DNA from: Paramicrobacterium agarici
Lineage (GTDB): Bacteria > Actinomycetota > Actinomycetes > Actinomycetales > Microbacteriaceae
NCBI RefSeq assembly: GCF_002563955.1
Contig: NZ_PDJE01000001.1
Span: forward strand, 124,001 to 188,000
DNA: 64,000 nt
Direction of reading: 5' to 3'
The translations under genes were made by a program, and so were the position numbers. Below are positions 8,270 to 15,200 of the stretch, piece after piece; positions within the stretch are counted from its first letter, which is position 1; each line of letters begins with the position of its first letter. A model generated the notes under the pieces. The model saw only the letters and a program-made list of their open reading frames with translations. It searched no databases and was not told the origin of the DNA.

Positions 8270-9231
8270 AGTTCGTCCTCCTTCAGCAGGAATCGCACGT
8301 AGATGGCCGTCACCACGAGAAGCAGCAGCGTGAGAAGCACCGCGATCGCCGACCCGAAGCCGTAGCGGTTCTGCCCGAACGATTCGACGTACGACCACAC
8401 GCCGAGGTTGAGCACTTCGCGATTGGAGCCGGAGCCGCCCGGCATGAGGTAGATCTGCGCGAACACTTTGAAGTCCCAGATCGTCGACAGAATGAAGACG
8501 ACGGCGAAGACCTGCCTGAGGCTCGGGAAGATGATCTGGAAAAAGCGGCGGACCGGGCCGGCGCCGTCCATCTCGGCGGCCTCGAGCATCGCCTTCGGCA
8601 CTCCCAGAAGGCCCGCAAGCACGGTGACCGCGACGAAGGGGAAGCCGTGATGAATGATGTTGATGACGGCGATGGCGTAGAACGTCACCGGGTTGGTAAA
8701 CCAGTTGAACGGCTCATTCATGAAGCCCACGCCCTGCAGGATGGCGTTGACGAGGCCATGGTCGGCGTCGAAGATCCAGATCCAGACGTAGGTGCCCGTG
8801 ACCGCGGGCATTGCCCACGCGACCATGATCGCGCTGCCGACAATGAGACGCCACACGCGACCGAGTGATTGCAGAAGCAGGGCGACGAGAGTGCCGAACA
8901 CAACCGTTCCCACGACAGCGACGACGGCGAACCCGACCGTGTTAGGAAGAACGACGGTCCACAGCTGGCTGTCACCGAAGATCTCTGCGTAGTTCGCGAA
9001 GCCGATCCAATTGGGCTCGCCGCTGACGATCTCACGCAGACCATAGTCCTGCAGCGAGAACAGAAAGACGCGAATGAGCGGCCAGAGCAGAAGGCCCGCC
9101 AGCACGATGAGCGCCGGGGCCAGCAAGAGCCAGGGGCGTGTGCGCGCGGCGAGCGGTGCGCGACGCCGCGGCGGTGCTGCGGGCGGACGGTGTCGCCCGC
9201 CCGCAGCCGTGTGTGGTGTTGTTACCGCCAC
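8266..9231 (-). CDS. CUT1 ABC sugar transporter permease (MalF-type)
   Basis: Partner permease of 321 aa. A Pro/Arg-rich cytosolic N-terminus (residues 1-35) precedes the first membrane segment PWLLLAPALIVLAGLLLWPL. About six membrane spans follow, with the EAA loop MLEAAEMDGAGPVRRFFQII. It starts 6 nt after the binding-protein stop and overlaps the next permease by 4 bp, so the three components are one translational unit. MalF-type N-terminal extensions of this length are normal. Confidence 0.9.
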   Translation of the reverse strand: MAVTTPHTAAGGRHRPPAAPPRRRAPLAARTRPWLLLAPALIVLAGLLLWPLIRVFLFSLQDYGLREIVSGEPNWIGFANYAEIFGDSQLWTVVLPNTVGFAVVAVVGTVVFGTLVALLLQSLGRVWRLIVGSAIMVAWAMPAVTGTYVWIWIFDADHGLVNAILQGVGFMNEPFNWFTNPVTFYAIAVINIIHHGFPFVAVTVLAGLLGVPKAMLEAAEMDGAGPVRRFFQIIFPSLRQVFAVVFILSTIWDFKVFAQIYLMPGGSGSNREVLNLGVWSYVESFGQNRYGFGSAIAVLLTLLLLVVTAIYVRFLLKEDEL

Positions 9232-9237
9232 GAAGGA

Positions 9238-10512
9238 TTACCCTTCTTCGTTCATGATGCTGTCCATCTCTGCAGCAGCATCCTCCGTTGCCTGCTCAAC
9301 GGTCTTCTGACCCGAAAGAATGGCCTGGATCATGGCGTTGACCGTCTTCTTCGCCTGAACGGCACCGAACGTCGGCGTCACGGGAACGGAGCCTCCGCCG
9401 TCGACCATCTGCGTCGCGAACGGCTTGACGAGCGGGTCGTCAGACTCCATGGACTTCTCGAGAAGCGAAGTCTGTCCGGGGAAGTACCCGGTCTGCTCGC
9501 CCCACTTCTCGGCGAACTCCCCCGTCGTCATCATCTCGACGAACTGGAACGCAAGGTCTTCGTTCTTCGTCGTGTTGAAGATGCTCAAGTGCGAGCCGCC
9601 CAGCACGGAGGGAGCGATGCCGCCGTCCTGCCCGGGAATCGGCGCCGCAGCGAACTTGCCCTCAAGATCGGGGTTGTCCTGAATGATCGTCGCGGGAGTC
9701 CACGACCCCTGCAGCGCCATGGCGACGTTGCCCTGCGTGAAGTTGTCGAGAACGTCGGTCTCGTTCCAGGTCGTCGCGCCTGCAGACGAGAAGTCGTGCT
9801 CGGTCGCGAGTCCCGTGTAGAAGGCGATGCCCTCCTGCGATTCAGGGCTGGCCAGCTGCGACTCCCACTTTCCGTCCTTCTCAACCGAGATCTCGCCGCC
9901 CGCGCCCCAGACCCAGGGGTAGACGCCGAACTCGGCGTCGCCGGGAACCGCGAACGGAACCATGTCGGGCTTTGCCTCCTTGATGGCGTTGCCCGCCGCG
10001 ACGATCTCGTCCCATGTCGTGGGTGCTTCGAGCCCGAGCTCGTCGAACACGTCGCTGCGATAGATCAGCGAGCGAACGCCCGCGTACCAGGGCATTCCGT
10101 AGAGTTCACCGTCGTAGGTGCCCGATTCGACGAGCCCGTCGACCAGGTCGTCTCCGAGTCCGGCTTCCTCGACTTTGTCTCCGATCGGCAGGAGCGCTCC
10201 AGCGTCGGCGAACTCCGCTGTCCACGTCGTACCCGTTTCGGCGACGTCGGGCGTCGTGCCGCCGGCAATCGACGTCACAAACCGGTCGTGAGCGTCAGCC
10301 CACTGCACATACTCGACCTCGAGGTCGGCGCCGGTCTTTTCTTTGAACGCTTCCCCGACCTCGTCGAAGAACGCGTCGGAGTCAGGGTTCGTGCCCTGCA
10401 TGATCCACACGGTGAGGGTGTCGCCGTCCGAGCCGGCTCCTCCCCCGGAGCATCCCGTGAGCGCTAAGCCGGCAGCCGCGAGGACCGCCAGCGGCATGAG
10501 TCGCTTCTTCAT
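9238..10512 (-). CDS. Extracellular sugar-binding lipoprotein of the ABC importer
   Basis: Solute-binding protein (SBP_bac_1) of 424 aa, anchored outside the membrane. The start MKKRLMPLAVLAAAGLALTG leads into a lipobox ending at Cys (LTGC, about residue 21) and a Ser/Gly linker. The mature fold has TLTVWIMQGTNPDSDAF, WNETDVLDNFTQGNVAMALQ and the family C-terminal lobe. The start is chosen for GAGGAGACAG just upstream; a longer frame without signal logic is rejected. It is the first gene of the importer-anmK-murQ-rpiR operon and so defines what is taken up; (anhydro)MurNAc or GlcNAc-MurNAc is inferred, not shown. Confidence 0.9.
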   Translation of the reverse strand: MKKRLMPLAVLAAAGLALTGCSGGGAGSDGDTLTVWIMQGTNPDSDAFFDEVGEAFKEKTGADLEVEYVQWADAHDRFVTSIAGGTTPDVAETGTTWTAEFADAGALLPIGDKVEEAGLGDDLVDGLVESGTYDGELYGMPWYAGVRSLIYRSDVFDELGLEAPTTWDEIVAAGNAIKEAKPDMVPFAVPGDAEFGVYPWVWGAGGEISVEKDGKWESQLASPESQEGIAFYTGLATEHDFSSAGATTWNETDVLDNFTQGNVAMALQGSWTPATIIQDNPDLEGKFAAAPIPGQDGGIAPSVLGGSHLSIFNTTKNEDLAFQFVEMMTTGEFAEKWGEQTGYFPGQTSLLEKSMESDDPLVKPFATQMVDGGGSVPVTPTFGAVQAKKTVNAMIQAILSGQKTVEQATEDAAAEMDSIMNEEG

Positions 10513-10567
10513 CTGTCTCCTCGTTGACACATAGAAAAGGAGCGTCAAGCGCTCCGGTTGTTGGTGA

Positions 10568-10582
10568 TGAAAATTATCTTCA
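10568..10582. promoter_or_regulatory. GAAA/TTTC-type palindrome, candidate RpiR operator
   Basis: TGAAAATTATCTTCA is an almost perfect palindrome (6 of 7 pairs around the central base) about 55 nt upstream of the binding-protein start. RpiR-family regulators often bind AT-rich GAAA...TTTC palindromes, and the AT content is unusual for this genome. The assignment to the RpiR gene at 4373-5281 is inference. Confidence 0.5.
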
Positions 10583-10601
10583 CAAACTCTCGACAGTTTG
10601 T
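10582..10601. promoter_or_regulatory. Second inverted repeat ACAAACT-N6-AGTTTGT
   Basis: A perfect 7-bp inverted repeat (10582-10588 and 10595-10601) abuts the RpiR-like palindrome in the same promoter. TAAACTTCTCTCAC follows it towards tadA. It may be a second operator for the importer operon, for RpiR or another sugar regulator. Confidence 0.45.
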
Positions 10602-10653
10602 AAACTTCTCTCACTTAATGACAAGCACTCACAAAAGCGCGCGTCTCGAGGGG

Positions 10654-11118
10654 TCACGCCTCGCGGAAGAAGCGCGTCAGAAGCTCAGCGCATTCAGCGG
10701 CACGCACGCCGGGAACGACTTCGACCGTGTGCGTGAGCCGTCTGTCGCGAAGCAGGTCATGTATGCTGCCAGCAGCACCCGCTTTCTCATCCCACGCGCC
10801 GAAGACCACCGTGGGAATGCGCGCTGCAAGAATCGCCCCCGCACACATGACGCACGGCTCGAGGGTCACTACGAGCACGACGTCATCGAGCCGCCAGTCG
10901 CCCCGCGCAGCCGTCACCTGCCTGATCGCCTCAACCTCTGCATGCGCCGTGGGATCGGCGCGAGCTTCTCGCGCGTTGCGGCCGCGACCGATCACCTGCC
11001 CAGAAGCGTCCACGATTACAGCGCCGACCGGAACGTCTGCCGTCTGCAGGGCGCTCCTCGCTTCGTCGAGAGCGAGCTCCATGAACTCGTCGTGTCGCGG
11101 GTCGACGCCGAGCGGCAT
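10654..11118 (-). CDS. tadA: tRNA-specific adenosine-34 deaminase TadA
   Basis: Converts A34 to inosine in tRNA-Arg(ACG); 154 aa zinc-dependent cytidine/adenosine-deaminase fold. The zinc ligands and proton shuttle are visible: H59-A60-E61 in PTAHAEVEAI, and C89 and C92 in TLEPCVMCAG. RAxGD at the substrate loop and the C-terminal LLTRFF helix are typical. It is divergent from upp, with 55 bp between the starts. It fits well with the tRNA-Arg(ACG) gene at 37383-37455, its substrate. Confidence 0.95.
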   Translation of the reverse strand: MPLGVDPRHDEFMELALDEARSALQTADVPVGAVIVDASGQVIGRGRNAREARADPTAHAEVEAIRQVTAARGDWRLDDVVLVVTLEPCVMCAGAILAARIPTVVFGAWDEKAGAAGSIHDLLRDRRLTHTVEVVPGVRAAECAELLTRFFREA

Positions 11119-11173
11119 CCGGATTCCCCCTCTGCTGAGCCGATGAGCCTGTGCGGGCTGTAGGTTTAACAGT

Positions 11174-11806
11174 ATGCGAGTGCACGTTGCCGATCATCCG
11201 CTCATCACCCACAAGCTCACGGTGCTGCGCAACAAGAACACATCTTCACCGACGTTTAGAGCCCTCACCGAGGAGCTCGTCACTCTGCTCGCGTATGAGG
11301 CGACGCGGGGCGTTCGCACGCAGCCGGTCGAGATCGAGACGCCCGTCACCCGCACGACAGGCCTTGAGATCAGCACGCCGCGCCCGCTCGTTGTGCCGAT
11401 TCTGCGCGCGGGACTCGGCATGCTCGACGGAATGGTCAAGCTGCTCCCCACGGCAGAAGTGGGCTTTCTCGGCATGGTGCGTGACGAAGAGACGCTGCAG
11501 CCCATGACCTACGCAGAGCGGCTGCCCGACGACCTCTCGAACCGGCAGTGCTTTGTTCTCGACCCCATGCTTGCGACCGGCGGCTCCCTCGGCGCAGCGA
11601 TTCAGTTTCTCATCAAGCGCGGCGCCGTCGACGTCACCGCCGTGTGCATTCTCGGCGCCCCCGAGGGTCTCGAACGCCTTGAGCGCGAAACCGAAGGTCT
11701 CGATGTGACGATCGTGCTCGGAGCCCTCGACGAGCGCCTCGACGAGAACGGCTACATCGTTCCCGGGCTCGGTGACGCCGGCGACCGCCTCTACGGCCTC
11801 GTCTGA
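11174..11806 (+). CDS. upp: Uracil phosphoribosyltransferase
   Basis: Salvages uracil to UMP with PRPP; 210 aa. It begins [20 protein letters not shown] as in most Upp proteins. The PRPP-binding loop is [11 protein letters not shown], preceded by [13 protein letters not shown]. The C-terminus DAGDRLYGL is the uracil-binding end. A stem-loop (11843-11887) follows the stop. Confidence 0.97.
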   Translation: MRVHVADHPLITHKLTVLRNKNTSSPTFRALTEELVTLLAYEATRGVRTQPVEIETPVTRTTGLEISTPRPLVVPILRAGLGMLDGMVKLLPTAEVGFLGMVRDEETLQPMTYAERLPDDLSNRQCFVLDPMLATGGSLGAAIQFLIKRGAVDVTAVCILGAPEGLERLERETEGLDVTIVLGALDERLDENGYIVPGLGDAGDRLYGLV

Positions 11807-11842
11807 CGTCGCTTCCACCCGCGTAGCACGACATCGACGGCA

Positions 11843-11887
11843 GGTGTTCGCCGCCGGCAGCGGTGACGCTGCACGGCGGCGAACACC
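11843..11887 (+). terminator. Stem-loop after upp
   Basis: A perfect 13-bp inverted repeat, GGTGTTCGCCGCC (11843-11855) with GGCGGCGAACACC (11875-11887), separated by a 19-nt loop that can fold further. There is no clear U-tract, so it may be an intrinsic terminator of the actinobacterial I-shaped kind or an mRNA-stabilising hairpin. Confidence 0.55.
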
Positions 11888-12009
11888 GGCGAAGCTTCTG
11901 TGAGCGACAGTATCCTGCCCTCAGACGCGTAAAAGAACCTGCGATTTGATCGGTTACCGCTCGAAGAATCATGAGTGTTACGCAAGCAAACGTCATTTAC
12001 TGCAATGAT

Positions 12010-12039
12010 TTGACACATCATTTCGCGCCCTACTTAAAT
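12010..12039 (+). promoter_or_regulatory. Consensus promoter for a leaderless Cys-rich leader ORF
   Basis: A perfect -35 TTGACA (12010-12015) is followed after 18 bp by TTAAAT (12034-12039). The predicted transcription start falls at or next to the A of ATG 12047, so the small ORF would be translated from a leaderless mRNA. The same transcript would continue to the winged-helix gene at 12285. Confidence 0.6.
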
Positions 12040-12046
12040 TGAGGGC

Positions 12047-12154
12047 ATGACACACAGCACGCGCACCCTGAGCTCCATCGAGTTCCGTGGGAATGCCGGG
12101 TCGATGATGGCCGGCATCGGTGCTGTCATGTGTTGTCGAATGTGCCGCTTCTGA
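12047..12154 (+). CDS. Putative 35-aa Cys-rich leader peptide
   Basis: A short ORF beginning MTHSTRTLSSIEFRGNAG and ending CCRMCRF just before the stop: three Cys codons in the last seven residues, two of them adjacent. The ATG lies at the predicted transcription start and GAGGG is too close to serve as a ribosome site, so leaderless translation is likely. Actinobacteria are known to use leaderless poly-Cys leader ORFs to couple ribosome stalling at Cys codons to downstream expression. The 130 nt after its stop contain GGATGCT-GTC-AGCATCC and an ACGACTC...GAGTCGT pair that could form alternative structures before the next gene. Translation and function are inferred; no homologue search was possible. 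Confidence 0.5.
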   Translation: MTHSTRTLSSIEFRGNAGSMMAGIGAVMCCRMCRF

Positions 12155-12284
12155 TCTGACGACTCGCACGCATACTTCGGATGCTGTCAGCATCCACCAT
12201 TCGACACCGCAGAAATCTCACCCCGCCCCGACACGTATCGGTGTGGCCCGGGTGAGTCGTACCCATCATCGCAAAGGAACTTTC

Positions 12285-12968
12285 ATGTCACTCGCTGCCG
12301 CTCTTCCCCAGACCGCGCCCGTTGAGAACCGCACTCGTGCTCTCCGCGCGGTTCCCGCTGCCCCGGAACCCCGCGGCTTCGCCCTGTACGTCGGCCTCGA
12401 TGAAGAAGCCGCTCGCGCCGCAGGCACGTCACTCGGCGCCATCGTCGAAGCCATCAAGACGACAATCGGCGAACTCGCTCCCGCCGCTCAGTCGTACGCC
12501 GCTGTCGCGCTCGCACCAGCGGGAGTTGGCGGTCGCGATGTCGACGTCGTGCGCCTCGCGCTGCAGGAGCCGACCGCTGTGGCCCGCAACACGGCGGAGC
12601 CTGCCGAAGACGAAGAGGAGCTCGACCGCGCTCACGCGGGTGTGGTCATCGACATCTCGCGCAAGCGCGTCGTTCTCGACAACGCCACGGCGACGCTCAC
12701 CTACAAGGAGTTCGAACTGCTGCAATACCTTGTGCTGCGAGAGGGCCGCACAATCGAGCGCACTGAGCTGATCAACGCTCTCTGGTCAGCGCACGACGGT
12801 GAGATTCCGAATGAGCGCACGATCGACGTGCACGTGCGGCGCCTGCGCTCGAAGCTCGGCCGTTACGAAGACATCGTGCGCACTGTGCGCGGTGCCGGCT
12901 ATCGCTTCGACCGCCACGCCGACGTCTCGATCCGCCACGCGTCGACGCCATCGCCCGACCTGTTCTGA
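12285..12968 (+). CDS. Orphan winged-helix regulator (OmpR-type DNA-binding domain without receiver)
   Basis: 227-aa DNA-binding protein. The C-terminal Trans_reg_C winged helix (about residues 125-215) is clear: TYKEFELLQYLVLREGRTIE, then NERTIDVHVRRLRSKLG and VRTVRGAGYRF. The N-terminal half has no phospho-acceptor receiver. It carries a small alpha/beta-like stretch (GFALYVGLDEEAARAAG ... AAQSYAAVALAPAG) of unknown role and an acidic linker. The start at 12285 follows AAAGGAAC; a longer frame reaching back to 12120 overlaps the leader ORF and lacks a ribosome site. It is not paired with a histidine kinase. Regulation probably runs through the upstream leader. Confidence 0.85.
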   Translation: MSLAAALPQTAPVENRTRALRAVPAAPEPRGFALYVGLDEEAARAAGTSLGAIVEAIKTTIGELAPAAQSYAAVALAPAGVGGRDVDVVRLALQEPTAVARNTAEPAEDEEELDRAHAGVVIDISRKRVVLDNATATLTYKEFELLQYLVLREGRTIERTELINALWSAHDGEIPNERTIDVHVRRLRSKLGRYEDIVRTVRGAGYRFDRHADVSIRHASTPSPDLF

Positions 12969-13049
12969 TCGGCCATCAGCCCGCGCGGCGTTCACCGCCG
13001 AGCATTCCCGGGTAGCCGTCAGGCGTGATCCGCACCTGACCACCGCTGC

Positions 13050-13952
13050 TCACGCAGCACGACGCTTCGGTGCATTCATGAACCCCGCCACGGCTTCGAC
13101 GTAGGCCCGCGGCTGCTCGATGTAGGAAAAATGGCCTGCATCGGGGATCGTCACCACATCTCCACCTGTTGCCGCCCGGTAGGCCTCGATGACGGACGGC
13201 GCTGCGACGAGGTCCCCCTCGCCGTGCAGGAGGACCGATGGCACGCTCAGCGACGACAACGACGGAGTCCGATCGCGATACATGTCGTGAAGCAGCGGAA
13301 GGTGCGACACGCCCTTCGCCCAGTCGAGATCTTCGGGGGCTCTCCCGATGAGCCGCTCATAGCGAGCGCGGCCCTCCCGGCCCGCCACGAAGAGATCAAG
13401 GTAGCGATCGCCGAGGGCCTGCATCACCTCCCAGGAACGGTCGCCGCCCGTGAGGCGCCTCGGGGATGCGGCGAGCGCCACGCACTTCTCGGCCTCACTG
13501 GTCTTACCCACATCCTGCAAGAGAGCTGCCGCCCGCGGAAGGCGAAAGCGGTCGGTCGCGTCAGCATCGAGGCACGGGCAATCGAGAATGAGCCCGGAGA
13601 CCGAGTCGGGATGCGACAGGGCGTAGTCGAGCGCATATCCGCCGCCGGCGGAGTGCCCGAGAATCGTCCACTCGTCGATTCCGAGCGCCCGGCGAAGCGC
13701 CTCGAAGTCATCAATGAGCACGTTTACCGTGAGTTCGGCGCCCTCGAGCAGGCTGTCGGAGCGGAGGACTCCGCGCTGATCGACGCCGAGCACGCGGATC
13801 CCACGCGCCGCAAGCTCGTCGCCAACGGCGGACATGAAGTCCCAGCACGAATTTCCCGGGCCGCCGTGCACAAAGAGGAGCGGTGGCCCGTCGGCCGGAC
13901 CGCGTTCATCGAGGAACAGCACGGTTCCGTTGACGTCACAGCGATGGTCCAC
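13050..13952 (-). CDS. Alpha/beta hydrolase, proline iminopeptidase-like
   Basis: Cytosolic serine hydrolase of 300 aa. The oxyanion motif HGGPGNSCWDF, the nucleophile elbow GHSAGGGYALDYA (Ser about residue 107), the acid in LLHGEGDLVAAPS and the catalytic His in PDAGHFSYIEQP form a complete triad. The HGGPG signature points to the peptidase S33/proline iminopeptidase branch, but esterase activity is equally possible. It is transcribed away from the sRNA/MarR region. Confidence 0.85.
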   Translation of the reverse strand: MDHRCDVNGTVLFLDERGPADGPPLLFVHGGPGNSCWDFMSAVGDELAARGIRVLGVDQRGVLRSDSLLEGAELTVNVLIDDFEALRRALGIDEWTILGHSAGGGYALDYALSHPDSVSGLILDCPCLDADATDRFRLPRAAALLQDVGKTSEAEKCVALAASPRRLTGGDRSWEVMQALGDRYLDLFVAGREGRARYERLIGRAPEDLDWAKGVSHLPLLHDMYRDRTPSLSSLSVPSVLLHGEGDLVAAPSVIEAYRAATGGDVVTIPDAGHFSYIEQPRAYVEAVAGFMNAPKRRAA

Positions 13953-14055
13953 GTCGTGAGCCTACCGAACGCCGCTCAGGCCGCGGATAGTTGGCGAGCA
14001 GAACATTCGCAGAAAAATAACGAACAGATAACTAGACGCTGTTACCTTTCCGTTA

Positions 14056-14061
14056 TATATT
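14056..14061 (+). promoter_or_regulatory. -10 element of the sRNA-like locus
   Basis: TATATT in a locally AT-rich stretch, with the weak -35 TAGACG 17 bp upstream (14033-14038). It predicts a transcript starting at about 14068, exactly where the first hairpin begins. Confidence 0.4.
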
Positions 14062-14067
14062 CAAAGA

Positions 14068-14174
14068 GCGTCAGTTGTTTTGCTGTGGCAGCTGACGCGG
14101 AATGTGATTGCAGGACACTCTTGGTGCAAGGGAGAGGGCCGGTCGTAAGCCTCTACGACCGGCCCTCGATCTTT
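14068..14174 (+). ncRNA. Candidate small RNA with 5' hairpin and intrinsic terminator
   Basis: This intergenic stretch has an RNA-like architecture. A 10-bp 5' hairpin pairs GCGTCAGTTG (14068-14077) with CAGCTGACGC (14089-14098), one G-U included. A single-stranded middle follows. Then a 14-bp perfect hairpin (GAGGGCCGGTCGTA with TACGACCGGCCCTC, 14134-14167) leads into GATCTTT. No ORF with a ribosome site is present. GCAAGGGAG (14126-14134) could instead pair with CTCCCTTGC (14189-14197) in the MarR leader. It does not look like 6C RNA, 6S, SRP or tmRNA. It may be a stand-alone sRNA or a leader of the MarR gene. Confidence 0.45.
14134..14174 (+). terminator. Strong intrinsic terminator hairpin
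   Basis: 14-bp perfect stem (14134-14147 with 14154-14167) and a 6-nt loop, followed by GATCTTT. It would end the sRNA-like transcript before the MarR promoter. Confidence 0.7.
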
Positions 14175-14228
14175 GCCGTCACAGCTGCCTCCCTTGCCCC
14201 ACTATCCTTAGGCATCAGGAGGAAATCC

Positions 14229-14672
14229 ATGTCTCAGAGAGCCACCGCCGTGCATGCCTGGGAGTCGCTGTTCCGCGCTCAGGTCCAGGTGATGCGAGTA
14301 CTCAGCGAAGAGTTCCCGACGCAATCGATGTCGCTCACCGAGTACGACATTCTGTTCAATCTCTCGCGTGAACCCGAGCAGTCAGCCAGGCTGCGCCTTC
14401 TCAACTCCCGGGTGCTGCTGAGCCAGCCAAGTGTCTCGCGCATGGTCGATCGGCTCGCCGCTCGCGGCTTCGTCGAGAAGATCCAGGATGCGAAAGACGG
14501 TCGCGGCACCATTGTGCGCATGACGAAGCTCGGCTATCGGGAATTCCGTTCCGTCGCCGTCAAGCACATGGAATCGATCACCGATGTCATGGCGGCCGCG
14601 CTCTCGGACGATGAGCTCACCCAACTGACCGAACTCACGACAAAGGTGCGCAGGACAACCGAGGGCTGCTAA
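14229..14672 (+). CDS. MarR-family transcriptional regulator
   Basis: 147-aa winged-helix repressor. The recognition region is LLNSRVLLSQPSVSRMVDRL, with wing residues VEKIQDAKDGRGTIVRMTKLG, flanked by dimerisation helices. AGGAGGAAAT just upstream fixes the start; a much longer frame from 13131 is antisense to the hydrolase and is rejected. TATCCT at 14203-14208 is a likely -10. It lies 31 bp ahead of the VOC protein gene and may be co-transcribed with it; ligand unknown. Confidence 0.9.
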   Translation: MSQRATAVHAWESLFRAQVQVMRVLSEEFPTQSMSLTEYDILFNLSREPEQSARLRLLNSRVLLSQPSVSRMVDRLAARGFVEKIQDAKDGRGTIVRMTKLGYREFRSVAVKHMESITDVMAAALSDDELTQLTELTTKVRRTTEGC

Positions 14673-14703
14673 TGCTTGCACCGCAGGATCGCCGCTGATT
14701 AGC

Positions 14704-15150
14704 ATGCAACGCATGGCCATCAAACTCGAGAACGTCGGTATCGCCGTTCGCGACCTCGACGCGACGATCGCCTTTTTCACCGACCTCGGTCTCTCGGTCG
14801 TCGGCCGGGACACCGTGCACGGTGAGTGGACGGACACAGCCGTCGGGCTGGACGGCAACCACGCAAAGATTGCCATGCTCGAGACGCCCGACGGCAATGG
14901 TCGTCTCGAACTCTTCGAGTACATCCATCCTCAAGCGATCGAGACGGAGCCCACGCGCCCGAACGAGATCGGTATGCACCGGGTCGCATTCTCCGTCGAC
15001 GACATCGACGAAGCGCTCGAGATAGCCGCGAAACACGGCTGCCACCCACTTCGCGGCGTGTCGTCCTACGAAGATATGTACAAGCTGACGTACGTCCGCG
15101 GTCCCAGTGGCATCATCGTGATGCTCGCCGAAGACCTGACGAGGCACTGA
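14704..15150 (+). CDS. VOC/glyoxalase-superfamily protein
   Basis: 148-aa vicinal-oxygen-chelate fold protein with two beta-alpha-beta-beta-beta halves: IKLENVGIAVRDLDATIAFF and IGMHRVAFSVDDIDEALEIA. Candidate metal ligands are the His of GMHRV and the Glu residues in RLELFEY and near the C-terminus. Such proteins serve as glyoxalases, dioxygenases or fosfomycin/bleomycin resistance proteins; the substrate here is unknown. It follows the MarR gene on the same strand. The ribosome site is weak, so ATG 14713 is an alternative start. Confidence 0.8.
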   Translation: MQRMAIKLENVGIAVRDLDATIAFFTDLGLSVVGRDTVHGEWTDTAVGLDGNHAKIAMLETPDGNGRLELFEYIHPQAIETEPTRPNEIGMHRVAFSVDDIDEALEIAAKHGCHPLRGVSSYEDMYKLTYVRGPSGIIVMLAEDLTRH

Positions 15151-15200
15151 GACCTGCCGGCACCTCACTAGCGCGAAGGTCGGGCAGCGTCACCCTGTCG

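Noticed and set aside
14068..14174. 6C RNA or other known Rfam class
   Set aside because: The two hairpins lack the C-rich loops that define 6C RNA, and no SRP, tmRNA or 6S features are present.
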